Part shown: positions 32,032-45,500 of the stretch, in pieces | Layout of the letters: each line of letters opens with the position of its first letter | How positions within the stretch are numbered: the stretch's first letter is position 1 | Assembly (NCBI RefSeq): GCF_002005305.1 | Contig: NZ_CP014782.1 | Location: forward strand, 3,844,001 to 3,908,000 | DNA length: 64,000 bases | Direction: 5' to 3' | From: Shewanella psychrophila | GTDB lineage: Bacteria > Pseudomonadota > Gammaproteobacteria > Enterobacterales > Shewanellaceae | Program-made: the position numbers and the translations under genes | Notes under the pieces: model-generated | The model's input: only the letters and a program-made list of their open reading frames with translations | Databases searched by the model: none | What the model was told of the DNA's origin: nothing

Positions 32032-32059
32032 ATTCTACTGATCCCGGCTTTATCGTCAA
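32032..32059 (-). promoter_or_regulatory. rRNA promoter (sigma-70, GC-rich discriminator)
   Basis: Minus strand TTGACG, 16-base spacer, TAGAAT, then ACGCAACCC. The spacing, near-consensus hexamers and GC-rich discriminator are those of stringently controlled rrn promoters. Upstream AT-rich sequence (T-run around 32080) could be an UP element. Confidence 0.75.
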
Positions 32060-32241
32060 CCCCTTAAATGAGATTGTTTTATAAAAACAACTCAAACGCT
32101 CACATATCAAACAATACGCACAAATTCCGCACGGTTCTGACAGATAACTCTATTGATAACCTCTTTGCAAACCCCGCGACTACGTCAATAAAACATCAGT
32201 TACACGCGACGCGTTACTGAATTCAACCAAGATAAAGCGCT

Positions 32242-32790
32242 TTATCTCTCGGTAAATATCACCAAGGCTCTCCTGTTCAGTGCGTTAGCCTCTAAACTGT
32301 GAGACTCAATAATGGGTTGTAGTTCACCAAAATGCTCTACTGAAAACTCATAGTGTACAGGCGTTAAGTATTCTTGAAGATAATTTTGAATAATCAGGGC
32401 TCTTTGCATGGAGAGATTTTCATTATAAACATCGCTGCCTTGATAGTCGGTATGCCCCTTAATCACTAACCTCCCCTCAAGTGAGCTTACCTGACGGATC
32501 AGTTTATCTAGCTCTATCTTATCTTCAGCCGTGAGTAAACTCGAATCAAAGTCAAAATGGGAAATTAGCGAGATAAATACCTTCTTATTTGGCGGCAATA
32601 TCTGTTTAATCTCAGTCACAATTTCAGATATTAGAAACTTATCTACCTTGATCCCCGCAAACTTATCAGTGTTTTCATCGCTCACATAGGTCTGAGTGGA
32701 GCAAGCGACCAGAGTCAGGCTAGTTACCAGTACCACAGCAGCTTTATTTATTAATGCTGTCGACATTAAATGCTTGAATACGAACATCAT
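32242..32790 (-). CDS. OmpA C-terminal-domain lipoprotein
   Basis: 182 residues. Very strong ribosome site (AAGGAGG) before twin ATG codons. A lipobox LVACS follows the signal. The C-terminal half is an OmpA-like peptidoglycan-binding domain: FDFDSSLLTAEDKIELDKLI, LVIKGHTDYQGSD with the ligand-binding Asp, YNENLSMQRALIIQNYL and ALNRRALVIF with the conserved Arg. It starts nine bases after the stop of the broken beta-barrel gene and is the last gene of the surface cluster, so it probably tethers that system to the cell wall. The stop codon lies inside a palindrome (GATAAAGCGCTTTATC, 32231-32246). The rRNA promoter lies only about 180 bp further on. Confidence 0.88.
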   Translation of the reverse strand: MMFVFKHLMSTALINKAAVVLVTSLTLVACSTQTYVSDENTDKFAGIKVDKFLISEIVTEIKQILPPNKKVFISLISHFDFDSSLLTAEDKIELDKLIRQVSSLEGRLVIKGHTDYQGSDVYNENLSMQRALIIQNYLQEYLTPVHYEFSVEHFGELQPIIESHSLEANALNRRALVIFTER

Positions 32791-32799
32791 GGACCCTCC

Positions 32800-35700
32800 T
32801 TAGATCTTACCGATAAGATTGATAAACACGCCCTGTGCGTCATAATCATCTTCATGAACCAGATCATCTTCAAAAGATGAGAAGTTATAACCCACCCCGA
32901 TCTTAACGTTATCACTGAGGTGCTTATTCAGTGACAGCAAAGCACCATGCTCCAAATTATCTAGGGAATCATCTGCTTCCAATGATATTCCCCGGTCACA
33001 TTCCAGTCCTTCATCACAGAGTAAGATGCCGAGAGCCCAGTCAGATAGATGTCAGATTCAGTGGGGAATAATTCGCCGGATTCACGTTCAAACTGCTCTA
33101 ATTTGTGCTTATAGGCAAACTTGGCACCGAGATCAATTTTTGCATTGAGAGAATAGATACCTTCCGCTTCTATAATGTGACTCTCTTCATCGGTATAGGA
33201 GATATCCCTATCTAAACTGTCAAAATCCACCAGATAGGTATACCTGCTCAAGAAGTTCAACTTATCGTTATAGACAGGGCGATAGGCCAAACCCACATAA
33301 CTTTCGATAAACTTAGCAACTTGCTCCTTCGTCGTCTTATTCTTAGTGCGGGAATAATTCACCTTTGCGTACAAGGTATATTCATCGGTAAGATGATGGG
33401 TATAGTGGTTGGTTGTCACATACTGCTCTATCTCCTCCTCGCCTTTATCGATGCGGTATTCAAACTTAGTCCCCAGCTGATAGTTATCCCGATTGAAATC
33501 AATATACACTGTATAGCCAGTACGTTTAACATCGGCTTCATCACGATAATCTATATAACCTTGCTGGTAACCTATACCCGCACGGATGTCTTGGTTCACA
33601 TCATAATCAAGGCCGGTGGAGTCAATCCGGCCTTTGCCATTATTCTCATCGACAAACTTATTCTCCAAATAGCCATCCAGGTTAGTTGTCAGGCTGGCCC
33701 TCTGGCCTATGATGATATTATTGCTGTCTTCATAGTCATCTTGCACTAACGTCACGTAGGTGGAATGCTCATCATTGATATCATAATTAATTGTCGCCTG
33801 AGCTGAGTCGCCGCGATCACCTGTGGTGTACTCTCCTAACAGTGACAAGTCTTGAGTGATCTTGGCCTCACCACCTATTGAAGCACTGTCATTTTGATCG
33901 AAGCTGTCGCTACTCTCTATAGTTTTCTGTGCCTTGATATAAACATTGTTACTGTCATCAAACACATATTCGAGGCGGGCACCGAGCAGGCTGCCATCAC
34001 TCTTCTCATCATTCTGATTCAGCTCCTGGATCTGTTGGCCGGCAATACCGACCTTGATATGATCAGTGAGCATAACCTGAGCTTCGAGCTTAACATCTTG
34101 AGTATCAGTGACCTTTTTGCCCGTTAGCTCTATCTCCTCTATCGTTTGGAAACTGGCCAGTAGTTGCGAATCTTCACCCGTTTGTAACCTTAACTCTGTG
34201 CCCAGAGACACCTGAGCTAAGTCATCACTCTGACTGGCATAAGAGTATCCTGCGTCCTTGTCTTTATACCAGACACTCAAATCGTTACCCACAGCCCCAA
34301 AGATTTCCGGCATAACATCATATAAATTCGCAACGCCGGATATCGAGATGGCATCGCCCTCACGTGTCTGACCGACCCGGCTTATCTCTTCGAATGTCAG
34401 GCCACCGTCATCGGAGACGAAATTGCTGTCAGCCTGAGTGCCTTCACTGTGACTAAACTCCGCCTTTAAAAAGCTGCCTTCGGTGAGTTTAAGGGTCAAG
34501 TCCGCCGAACTCAGCTGATAATCCTGGTTTTCTTTCTCCTCCTGCACATAACTGGCACCGATGCCGATATGATCGTTAACCCAGCCTTTTGCCCTTCCCC
34601 CCATGGCCATCTTATCCAGCGCCTCCGATCCTCTGGGAATATATTCATAATCCACAACCAAGTAGTTTTTCAGATCCCCTGAGGGTGTATCGGAAATCAC
34701 GCTACCGAAGCTGTCACCAGCAATAGCCGACAGGGGGCGAGTCAGGAGTATTCGTCCTTGATAGGCATCAAACTCATAATCACGCCCTTCTTGAAGTATC
34801 ACCTCGTTGACGATTCGGTTGTTGCGGTCATCCATCTGACGCACCACCACCTTGTCACTGCCCGGGAGTACCTCGCCGTGGCGCAGGAAATAGAGGCTCA
34901 GGCCTGTGCTGCGAAACTCATCATGGGAATACAAGCTATCGGCCTGGGAAGCAAAGCCAACCAGATTTAACCTGTCATCGCCAAATTCTGTGGTGCTTCG
35001 TGTACGGTAATTTCCTCTGAAACCATAGAGGCTACGATTATACTGCGCATTCTCGGTACCCGAGATCCCGGTATTGTAATTACCCCACATGACATTGGAT
35101 TTATCGTATTGCAGATCCAGATAGACCTTACCTTTGGTATTGACCACCTTCTGAATATTGGCATTGTCACCATAGTTACCGTAATAAAGCTCATCGTCGT
35201 CGAGAATATCGAAAACCGTCGTGGTATCCGCGGCAAAGGGATTCTTAAACATGTCTTTGAGCGTCTGATCTTTAGTATCCACATGGGCGACCACTCTTAG
35301 CTTGTCACCAAACTTACCTTCACCGAAATAGGCCAGACGCCCGCGATTATAGATATCTCCTTGGTATTGATCGTCAACGCCCAACACCTCTTTATTGCCC
35401 GACACACGATTTTTACCTATATACAGATCAGCCAGAGCCGTCTGGGCATAATAGGTATCGGGGATCCGTACAAACAGTTGATAATTTCTCTCATGACCAT
35501 CGTCATATTTCACTTTAACCGGAAACATATAGGCATCAGCTGGCAAGTACTGTTCGACATAGAGGCGATTATCTTCGATGGCATATTCATCTTCGCCAAT
35601 AAAGACGCGATCGACTCCCTTGAGGCCTGTGCCCATCAGTTTTGCCATGCCGGCCGAGGTAGGAATATTATGGCGCAGTAATTTTGCTACGCCGTAGCTG

Positions 35701-36386
35701 CGTGAGCCTTTATCTGGATCGTTGTCGCCAGTGTTATCACCAGCATTAACTTGCTGATGATCAAACTTTTCCATCTCCACCCCTTGTGAGGCGCGAATAA
35801 GATCGGTCACCCCTATGGAGGTCACATCCATATTGCCATCCTTGTCCCACAACTTTAGTCGGAAAAGGAGTTGCTGCCCCTTTTTCATCTCGTAGGGAAT
35901 ATCAGTAACGCCATCCCACTGGAGATCGAATTCATTACTTAAGGTTTCACCGGTTAATACCTTGAGTGGCTCGCTCAGGTGAATGTCCTTACCGCGATAC
36001 ACCTCAAGCTGCCAACGCTTGATGTAGTAGCTATAATTAGTCACCAGGTTGAAACTGACCTTATCGCTAATCTTACCCTGTTCAACTTCAATGGCATCGC
36101 TGACAGACAACTCGAGTACCGGATCAACCTTGGTGATGTCACGACTGGCCCAGATAGCCCCTTCATCCAGATAGATACGCGAGTTATCACTCTGCTCATG
36201 TATGGTTTGTTTTAACTCTGTGGACTCAGATAACATCAGCTCCAGAGCCTGATCATCGAGCTGTGTTTGACTCGCCAACGCTTGGATTTGTGGAGATTGA
36301 CTGTCCGGCTCGACTCCCGCTTTCACCATCAAGGGCAGGCAGGTGATGATCATTAACGATAAATGATTTAATTTAAACTTTTTCAC
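32800..36386 (-). pseudogene. large outer-membrane beta-barrel protein, frameshifted near the C-terminus
   Basis: A GTG start with AAGGAA upstream gives a 1,141-residue frame with a signal peptide (to about VKAG). An Ig-like N-terminal region follows (residues about 85-180 and 255-335: YEMKKGQQLLFRLKLWDKDGN; LPADAYMFPVKVKYDDGHERNYQLFVRIP). Then come about 800 residues of alternating strands typical of barrels, with FRSTGLSLYFLRHGEVLPGSD and GRDYEFDAYQGRILLTRPL. The frame stops at WNVTGEYHWKQMIP. The next frame carries on with LEADDSLDNLEHGALLSLNKHLSDNVKIGVGYNFSSFEDDL and ends in an aromatic-rich last strand VFINLIGKI, a proper barrel end. So a frameshift at about 32980 splits one gene of about 1,200 residues. 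It lies between the giant repeat protein and the OmpA lipoprotein. Confidence 0.8.
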
Positions 36387-36465
36387 GCATATATTCCTTT
36401 AGCTTTCCACCCACAAACTCGGCAGGCTTCCAAGCCTAAATCTGAGGCGTTTGGCAACCACAAAG

Positions 36466-36491
36466 GGCCGATGGAAGTGATCCCATCGGCA
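36466..36491 (-). other. intercistronic hairpin between the giant gene and the barrel gene
   Basis: Arms GCCGATGG and CCATCGGC, eight pairs with an eight-base loop, without a following U-run. It sits in the 126-bp gap and may be an mRNA stabiliser or partial attenuator that lowers expression of the downstream two genes. Confidence 0.5.
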
Positions 36492-36512
36492 CGTTTGATC
36501 TTGGGTGGTGAC

Positions 36513-39500
36513 TTAATCCGTATGTTGGCTTTTGGTGGCTAATGCCATTGAGTCAGGAGCTGCTGTGGCCTTAAGAGTGGCTGTCTGCACGCTGAAGTTA
36601 AACTTGGCTAATCCGTTAGACGAAATACGTTTCACCTTAGGGTTCTCGCTTATCACTTTCATACCTGTGGGTAGTGAATCGCTATCGAGTTTTACTAGGA
36701 AGTTGCGACCTGTCTTATCTGTGACCCACTGATCCGGCACATGGTAGCGACCAAACTCATCTGTCTCTATCTTGATCCCTTCGGTGGTGATCAGGCGTGC
36801 CCCCGGAATACCGTCTTCATACACACCTATGTTATCTATGATTATCTCCCACAAATAACGCGGCTCTAGCGCCTTGACGCGATACAAGTTGCGGGTGACA
36901 TTGATAACCTCGGCCGACAATCCGCTTTTTACGTCTCCGCTAAGGTTACGAGTCACTTCCCCCAGAGACGAAAACTCAATGCGCGTCCCTTCTCCACTGG
37001 TGAGGATCAACGGGAATGAGTCAGGCGTTGTGGTCTGGAAACGGATCACTGTAAGATGAGACTCATCTAAAGTTCGGTTTCGCGACTGACCCATCAACTT
37101 ATCAATTTCGATCCCAGATTGGATAGACGACAACACCTTAGCGCTTGAGTCGTCAGAGGTTTTATCCAGATCACCGACAGAGATATCTTTAACGGACTCA
37201 AACTTATCCATCAGCTTTAACCGGGTCGAGTCGGCCACATAAATGCCTATTGGCAAGTCTGCCAGCACCTTGATGTCGAATGCGCCTGCATCTGCTTGAT
37301 AACCATCACCGTTAATGTCCTCGAACACCTTGCCTATGATTGATGCGGTATCAAAAAGTTTATCGGCCTGTATTTCTACCATTGCAGTGGCGAGTTCAGA
37401 GACACTGACACCCTTGATCTTAGCCTGAGCTGTGTTGATATATTTACCGAATGTCACCCCGACCGAGACCTTGAGAAGGTAACGGATCCTTAACTTCTCG
37501 AAGGGTTCGAAATCGACATTGGCAAACCTGAGTTGACCAGACAGTGTGGGTTGTTTAATGAGGCTCACATCATCTTGAGTATCGAACTTGCCATCAATAC
37601 CACTAAGCGTCATCTCTGTGGTATCTAGCTGATAGCGGAAACCCGCAGGCAACTTATCGAAAACAGCCACATCCTTAAAGTAGGATTCATTATCGTTATC
37701 AAGGATAATTTCATACTCGATAACATCGCCCACCTGAGCCGTGTTTTTAGAAGCTTGTTTAGTAATTTTAAGCTCGCCCTGATTGTCAGGGATTTTCTTG
37801 ATATGTGTAGTCGCCTCATCTTGAGTCACTGTGCCATTTTGCTCGGTCACCACTAAGATGTTGGTCACATCATCATCTAGGTGATTGGCAATGGTGGCGC
37901 TGATCACCAGCTCAATACGGTTTCTGCTCTTGGACTTAAAGTTTCTCTGAATATTCAGGTTCTGCTTATTGAGTTGATCCCCTTTAAGAGTAAACTGGTC
38001 AACCACACTGCTACCCTCATACTCAGTTCCCGCGATACGCCAATCGGTGAACACATCAATTCCCTTTGGACTACTCAGACCGGCAATATCATCAAACAAG
38101 GTGACTAAGGGGGCATTACCCTCACCAATATTGACCGCACTCAAGTGATAGATAACTTGGGTATCACTGTCGATATAACTGGCTTTCTCCACCGTTTTAT
38201 CCACCACCATCTTGGCACCGACCGGCGGCAGGTTCAGAGACGATAATCTGTCAGCATCCCCCACTCCCTCGATATTCTGACGAACCTTGACCCCTTTATG
38301 ATAGGTCGAGTCGAGGAAGAAGCCGTACACGTCTATGTTGGACAACATATCCTGATCGACAGTGGTTGTGATGGTGAAATCCACGCTGCCACCGGGGGAA
38401 ATATTGAGCTTAGTGGCGATATCTTTATTATCGGTAAATTCACCCGAAGTGGTGTTATTGCCACTAGTAGTCGCACTTATCGTCCAACTGTCGAATGCCA
38501 ATCCCTTTTCTTGCTCGATCCATGTGCCCGTAGATTGAGCAAAACGCGTCAATAGATAGACATCTTTCGCTACCCCCAGACCATCATTTCTCAGCACCAA
38601 ATGATATTCCACCGGCTCGCCAGGGACATAATACTCTGCACGGGTAAACAGCTCTCCCACAACATGGGCCACAGCAGTAGGTACCAGATTGCTTTCTATG
38701 TCGCTGCCATCGACTAGGGCGATGTTTTGAATATCTCCCACCGCATTCTCGCTCACAATGCCGCTGACATTGAAGATGATCTCTCTGCCCGGCGCGACAT
38801 CCACCTCATATTCACTGTCAGAAATGGGTTTTGCACTGCTAGCCTGACCAACCTGGCTCGGGGTAAAGCTCAAGCTTCCAGGAACAAATGCCGATCCCAG
38901 AGTGGAATCAGCGTACTCTACCTGTATCGTCGACATGTCATCAGACACTAAAGTATCGAAGATATAGTTATTAGAGGTGTTCTTCATCGTCAGAGTGAAG
39001 TTCAGAGTCTCGCCGGGTACATATTCCGTTTCGACACTGACTTTTTCCGACTCAAGCACAGCGACATCGGGCTCAATGATTACATTTGACTGCTGATGAA
39101 CCCCATCGAAGTTGAGGTCTGCCGTGTTACTTATCTCGCCAACGGCATCGTCACGCACTAGTGCATCTATGGTAAAGACTAAAGTATCTCGCGGCGCCAG
39201 ATCGATCATGGCCTCGATATTCGTATTTTTTGCGCCATCACTTCTTAAGCGTGATTGGCTCACCACACTGGTATTACTATCACCGGATTGGTAACGAGAT
39301 TCCCATGAGCTAAACGCCCTCGCCTCGACGCCATCGATAGTCATCACCTTAATCTCATTGAGTGTATCCTTGAGACTGAGCTGATGAGCGAAGGCATCGG
39401 TTTGGTTGGTTAATGTCAGGTGATAGGTCACCTTACCACCGTCTTGGTAAACGGGAGACTCGACCGTTTTTTTCAGGGTAACACTCGCCTTAGAAGGAAT

Positions 39501-42500
39501 GGATAATGCCACATCATTTATGTCATTGGCCGACGCTTCGTTGAGTACTTCTCCCAGCGCCGTATCTTTAAGCTGCGCCTTAATGACAAAGATCAGCGTA
39601 CTCTTAGGGGCAATATCGGCATTGGCCACTAATACATCACCATCAATTGTCATCTGCACCAATTCATCACAGCTATCGTGAGTCACCTCCAGAGTACCGG
39701 GCACAAACGCTTGCCCCTCGAGACCACCAGCAAGACTGGTATTGATACCAGCAATGGCATCTTGGACCTGCACATCATTAGCCCAACCTGAACCTCTGTT
39801 TTCGACCACTAAGGTGTAAGTCAGAAGATCGCCGGGGAAATAGTTTTCCTTATCTACCGACTTGGTGAAGATAAGCTCGACATCCTCGGGTAATATACTC
39901 ACGCCAGCAGTTTGATCGCCCGCCGTGACCGTATTTGTCACCTCTCCCAGAACGGAAGACTTCATCTTAGCAGTCAAGGTAAACACGACTTGGCTATGGG
40001 GTGCTATATCCAGACGTGCACTGAGTTTATTGGGCTCATTATTCAGCTCAATAAGTTCAGGTTTACTGGTATGGCTAACCACGAGGCTGGCGTCGACAAA
40101 TGGCGTCTCCATCTCTCCACCAGCAAGCTCAGTGGTGATAACATTGAGATCATCTTCAAGCTGGACATCATGAGCCCAGGCATCACCGGCATTGATAAGC
40201 GTTACCGTATACACCACGTCTTCATCCACCAAGTAGGTAGGTTTAGAGACCGTTTTGCTCAGGCTAAGAATAGGATTAGCCACAGGGGTGATCGCTACAT
40301 CTGAGGTTTTACCATCGGCAGATGCCTGGTTCGTTATCTGACCCAGTACAGTGTCGACCAGCAAGGCTCTGATGGTGAAAGTCAGCTTACTCATGGGCGC
40401 AATATCGGCACTGGCTTGGAGCTTATTATCAGCCGCCGACATAGTGACGAGTGCAGGCCTGCCATCATGCTCTACCGCCATAGAATCCGGCACAAATGCC
40501 AAACCTTGAATACCACCGGCAAGCAGAGTCGTTATCCCGGACATGTCATCTAAGATGCTGACATCGTTGGCCCAGGCCTCCGTTTCATTGCTCACCGTCA
40601 CCCGATAGGTCACCATTCCACCCGGTGTGTACCTGACATGATTGACGGTTTTCTCTATCTCCACCTCACTCAGAACTGGAGTCATCTTTGCCTCGGCCGC
40701 ATTACCATCGGCGAAAGCAATATTGATTATCTCTCCCAATACTGTGCTATTAAGCGTGGCGTGAATGGTGAACTTCACCTCAGACTTAGGCGCAATATCG
40801 ACTTGAGCCGTTAGCTTATTATCTAAGATTTTCATCTCGATGAGATTGGGCTTACTGTCACTGGTCACACTCAGGCTATCTTCAACAAATGCAGCAGAAG
40901 TCACGCCACTGGCATGCTCTGTGGTTATCTCACCTATGTCATCGGACACCTGAACATCATTAGTCCAGGTATCGCCGCTATTTTTTACCGTGACGGTATA
41001 GGTCACCAACTCTCCGGGCAGATAGATTGGGTTATTGGCCAGTTTAGTTATCTGCACTTTAGGCGCAGCTTGGGGAATGATCACAGCCGTGGCAGTTTGA
41101 TCGCCAACCTCGGCACTGTTTGTCACTTCTCCTAAAATAGTGTCTTGTAACTTAGCCTCGAGGATGAAGCTCACTTCACTCATGGGGGCGATATCCAGAG
41201 TGGCATTGAGGCGATTATCCTTAACCTGCATCTTCACCAATTCAGCGGTACTGGTATGGGTCGCCGTTAACGTGCCGGGCACAAATGCATTGACCATGGC
41301 GCCGCCCGCCTCTTCGGTCATGATACCGGCCAGATCGTCAACTAATTCCACATCGTTTGCCCAGGTCTGGCTGCTATTAGCCACAGTAACCGTATAGGTG
41401 ATGAGTTCACCGGGCATATAATTGGGCTTATGGACGGTTTTGGTTAACTTCACCTCGGCCACTTGTGGCACAATCGCGATTTCAGAGCTAAGCTCGTTAG
41501 CCTTGGCTACATTGACTATCTCTCCCAAAGCCGTGTCCTTAACCTTGGCGCTGAAATGAATATTAATGATCTGATGCGGAGCGATATCGGCAGTGCCAAT
41601 CAGCTTATTCCCCTCTGCTTTAATCTCACCCAATTCCCCAGGTACAACGGGAATCGACACCACAGAGTCCAGCACCAGACTCGAAGGAGCAAATGCCTTA
41701 TCGGTAACAGCGCCAGCCAGTTCGGTATCAATATCTGACAACAAATCAGATAACTTCACATCGTTTAGCCAACCGTCACCGCGGTTCTCTAGTTTGATGT
41801 TATAGCCGACCATGCTCCCAGGCAGATAAGTGGGATTATCTGCGGTTTTCAAGATGAGCAACTGGCCTTCAACGGGGGTGTAAATCGCGTCGTCCATGTA
41901 AATATTGTTACCCTGAGTAACCTGGGACATGTTGTCTATGTCGCCTAATATCTCTTCTTTAACTGTGCCAAATAACTGCAAGGTCACAGAGTCGCCAGGG
42001 TGGATATTGAACTCGTTGAAATAGCCTTCACTATTATTGAGCTCCTTACCGGCAATAATCGTACTCAGGCTGGAACTGCTTGTTACCGTTACCCTGTCCC
42101 ACTTGTCGAATACCCGTACCTTATCAGTGCTTCCCGCGGCCCAAGCTCTGGTTTTATCAAGAAGATTGGCCAACTGAGTATTGAGGGCATAACCTGAACC
42201 AATATTCTTGATAATGACTTCAAAACCTATGCTCTCTCCCGGTGCATAGACGGCGGGCGTCTTGATGGGATGTTCATCTAAGGTGATTTTTGCCGGCAAG
42301 GGTTTGATGTTGCCTTCGATAAGCTCAAAGTCTTTGCCGTCTATCCTTGCGGTATTGGTAAATTCCCCCACAGCGTTCTCGACAACCTTGGCGCTGATAT
42401 CGAAAATAATACTGGTATTGACTGGCGTCGTTGACGAATCTCTGGCGGCAATTCTTACTTCGCTATTGAGCTGATCCGGCGTACCTAAACTAGCGGGTAT

Positions 42501-45500
42501 CGTTGAATTAATCTTATCGCCAACCACTCTGGCACTCATCACGATATCTGTCAGTGCGGGCTCCATGGTGCCATTGGCCGTCATAACCATGATGGCATTC
42601 AGATCATCTTCTACCGCCACGATGGCGATGGAATCTGAGGTGTTGGTGATCTCAATTTGAAACCTCACCTCGCTTCCTGGCGTATAATTCGGGGTATCTG
42701 TATGCTTGCTTGAGGTGATACTCATCACCCCGGGATTGAGATCCACATGGGCAACATCCACATCGTTGGCAAACAGACGATTGCGCACTAAACCTGTTAC
42801 ATCACCTGCCACCTTGCCTGAAACAATAAAGGCCAAGGTTTCCCCCGGCGCGATATCCGCATGTGCATTAAGAGGTACATTGCCACTGATATCACCGCTC
42901 ACAACGGACAGACCTGGGGTAGATTCAAGTTCTACCGCCCACAGAGAGAAGGCCGTCTGGCCATCGGCCGAGACGATTTTATCGATAGGATCAGTGATGA
43001 TCACATCATGGGCAAAACCTTCACCACTATTACTCACCCAAACCCGATATTGCACCTCACCTTTTGGCGCATATTCGGTTTTACTGCTGCCATCGGCCGA
43101 GGTCTTGATCACCTCCTTGCCGTAGGTCAACTTAGGCGCAAAAGGCGGAATCGTATCTGTAGTATCGGTTTTGCCGTCCACCACCAGATGGTTGCTATCT
43201 ATGTCACCAGTCGCCGTATCTTTGATAGTCACGATGATGCGAATTGTTATCTCATCTAATGGTCCGATATCTGTGATGAAGTCGATATCCGTATCGGCTG
43301 AATTCGTTGGTAGCTGAGTATCGACACGACCATCGCTACCGGCTGTGGTTTCATATTCGACATGCCAACGAGAAAACGCCTGGCCACGGCTGCCACCGGC
43401 AAGCAAAGTCGAAATATCGCCGATCTTATCTTTAATAGCCACATCGTTAGCCCAAGCATTGTGCTTATTGTGGATCTTGATGGTATATACCAGCTCATCC
43501 CCTGGACGATAATGACTATTGGCCTGATAAGGTCTGCCACCAATGCTGGTGATCACCTTGCTGTAACTAATATCTTTTACCTGAGCCTTAAGCTTAGCGG
43601 CCTTAGTCTGGCCACTCGCTGTCACACTATTCTTGACCTCGCCCAATACCCCATAATCCAACTTAGCCTCGACGCTGAACTCGATAGCGTCATTGGGCGC
43701 CAGATCAAAATCTGTGTCGATATCGACCTTGCTACCATCAATGAAACTGCCGATATTAGTGACCCGGCCCGCGGTATAACGAGCCGCTACCTGCCACTCC
43801 CTAAACGGCTGCGCCTTAGGCGATGAGCCAGCGGGGATGGTGTCCTCCGCAATTTGAGATTTAATATGCTTGAGTAAGTCTTTAACATGCACATCATAAA
43901 GTGTGCCCCAGCCCTTGTTTTCCAACTTAATCTTGTAAAAGACCTCATCTTCAGGCCTGTAATCGCTCTTGGGACTGGTGAACTGTGCGTCAGAAAAAGC
44001 CTGTTTAGTCAGGGTGAATTTAGCCCCTTGCATCACAGATACTTCACTGGTTTTAGTGGTTCTTCCGGCGGTCACACTGTTATGAAACTCACCGACAACC
44101 TCTTGATTTATCTTGGCTGAAATGTAGTATTCGACATAACCATCGACACCGATATCCACTGGAGTATCGATATTTTCACTGGCACTGAACACACCATAAT
44201 GGGACACTGGACCGCCATCGGTTCTGGCCTGAATAGTCCAACTTTCAAACGCCGAGCCAGTGCTGCCGTCGAACCAAGTGGCCTTAACGCCTGCAAGATC
44301 ATCCACAAGCTTTAATAACTTTATGTTACCTTTACCACTGCTCTCCACCCGTATTTTGTAGCCCACATAACCACCGGGGGTGTATCCTTCCCCGCTTAGC
44401 TTGTTGTGTTCTGCATCGTAATACCCTATGACTTGCTTACTGACCTTATAGTTTTCTGTACTCTGGGAATGACTGACACTGGTGCTATCGTTACTGACTT
44501 TAAGTACATTGGTTATCTCGCCTTCAGCCCTGTCTATGACTTTGGCGTTTACGGTGTAAACAATCTCACCGCCGATGGGTAAGTTAATCTCGGTATCAAG
44601 ATCGGTATTGTTACTATAGGTACCAGCATAGTAATACTTTTCAAACTCAGGCTTAGCCCCGGTTGATGGGTTAGCCGCAATTGGTTTTTCCTTAATCTTA
44701 GTGAAAGACCAAATCTGATAGGCCTTCACCGAACGTCCCTTGATATCATCGACCATCACCTGACTCAGCAGGTCCTGCACTTTTATACCCAGAGCATGGC
44801 CCTTACCTGTGTTCTTAATTGACAGGCGATAGATAAGAGGTTGACCGGCTTGGTAGTTTTTATTATCGGACTCTTTACTGTAATCCCAGTTAGGTTGAAA
44901 GGGCTTAACCACGAGATCGCCATTGGTGATATCACCGGCGGCATCGTCACGAACCACACCCGTGATGGTGTATACCACCTTGTCCCCAGGGCCGACATCT
45001 ATCCAGGTATCTAAGTTCTTGTTGCCTTCCACCTGACCGTCTAATGTACCGTCCGTAGTGCCCTCGCCATTAAGGCTGGTTTTACTGACAGCCACACTAA
45101 ACTGACCATTAAAGGGATGACCTTGAGTGTGTTTACCCTCTTTATCTATCAAATCAACGCTCAAGTTTTCCAGCTCATCCTGAATATGAATATTGTTGTA
45201 ATAACCAGTATGAGAACTTGCGGTGATCTTATAGGTGATGGTATCCCCGGGCTTATATTGAGCCGGAGACACTTCACGCATCACATCACCACCTGAGGCG
45301 GCTCTGTGATTTTCCGCCGAGGCACAACCGGCATCATCACCATTGTGCCGAAATAGACACACACGGTTAGTCACTGTCTCATCGACGACATTATCTTTGA
45401 TGATAGCTTCTATGGTGTAAACCTTAGAAGTATTAGGTTGCAGCGTAATCACCTCGTCGAGATCGGCACTGGTGCTGTTTCTGGCTAAGGTTTTGGTGGT

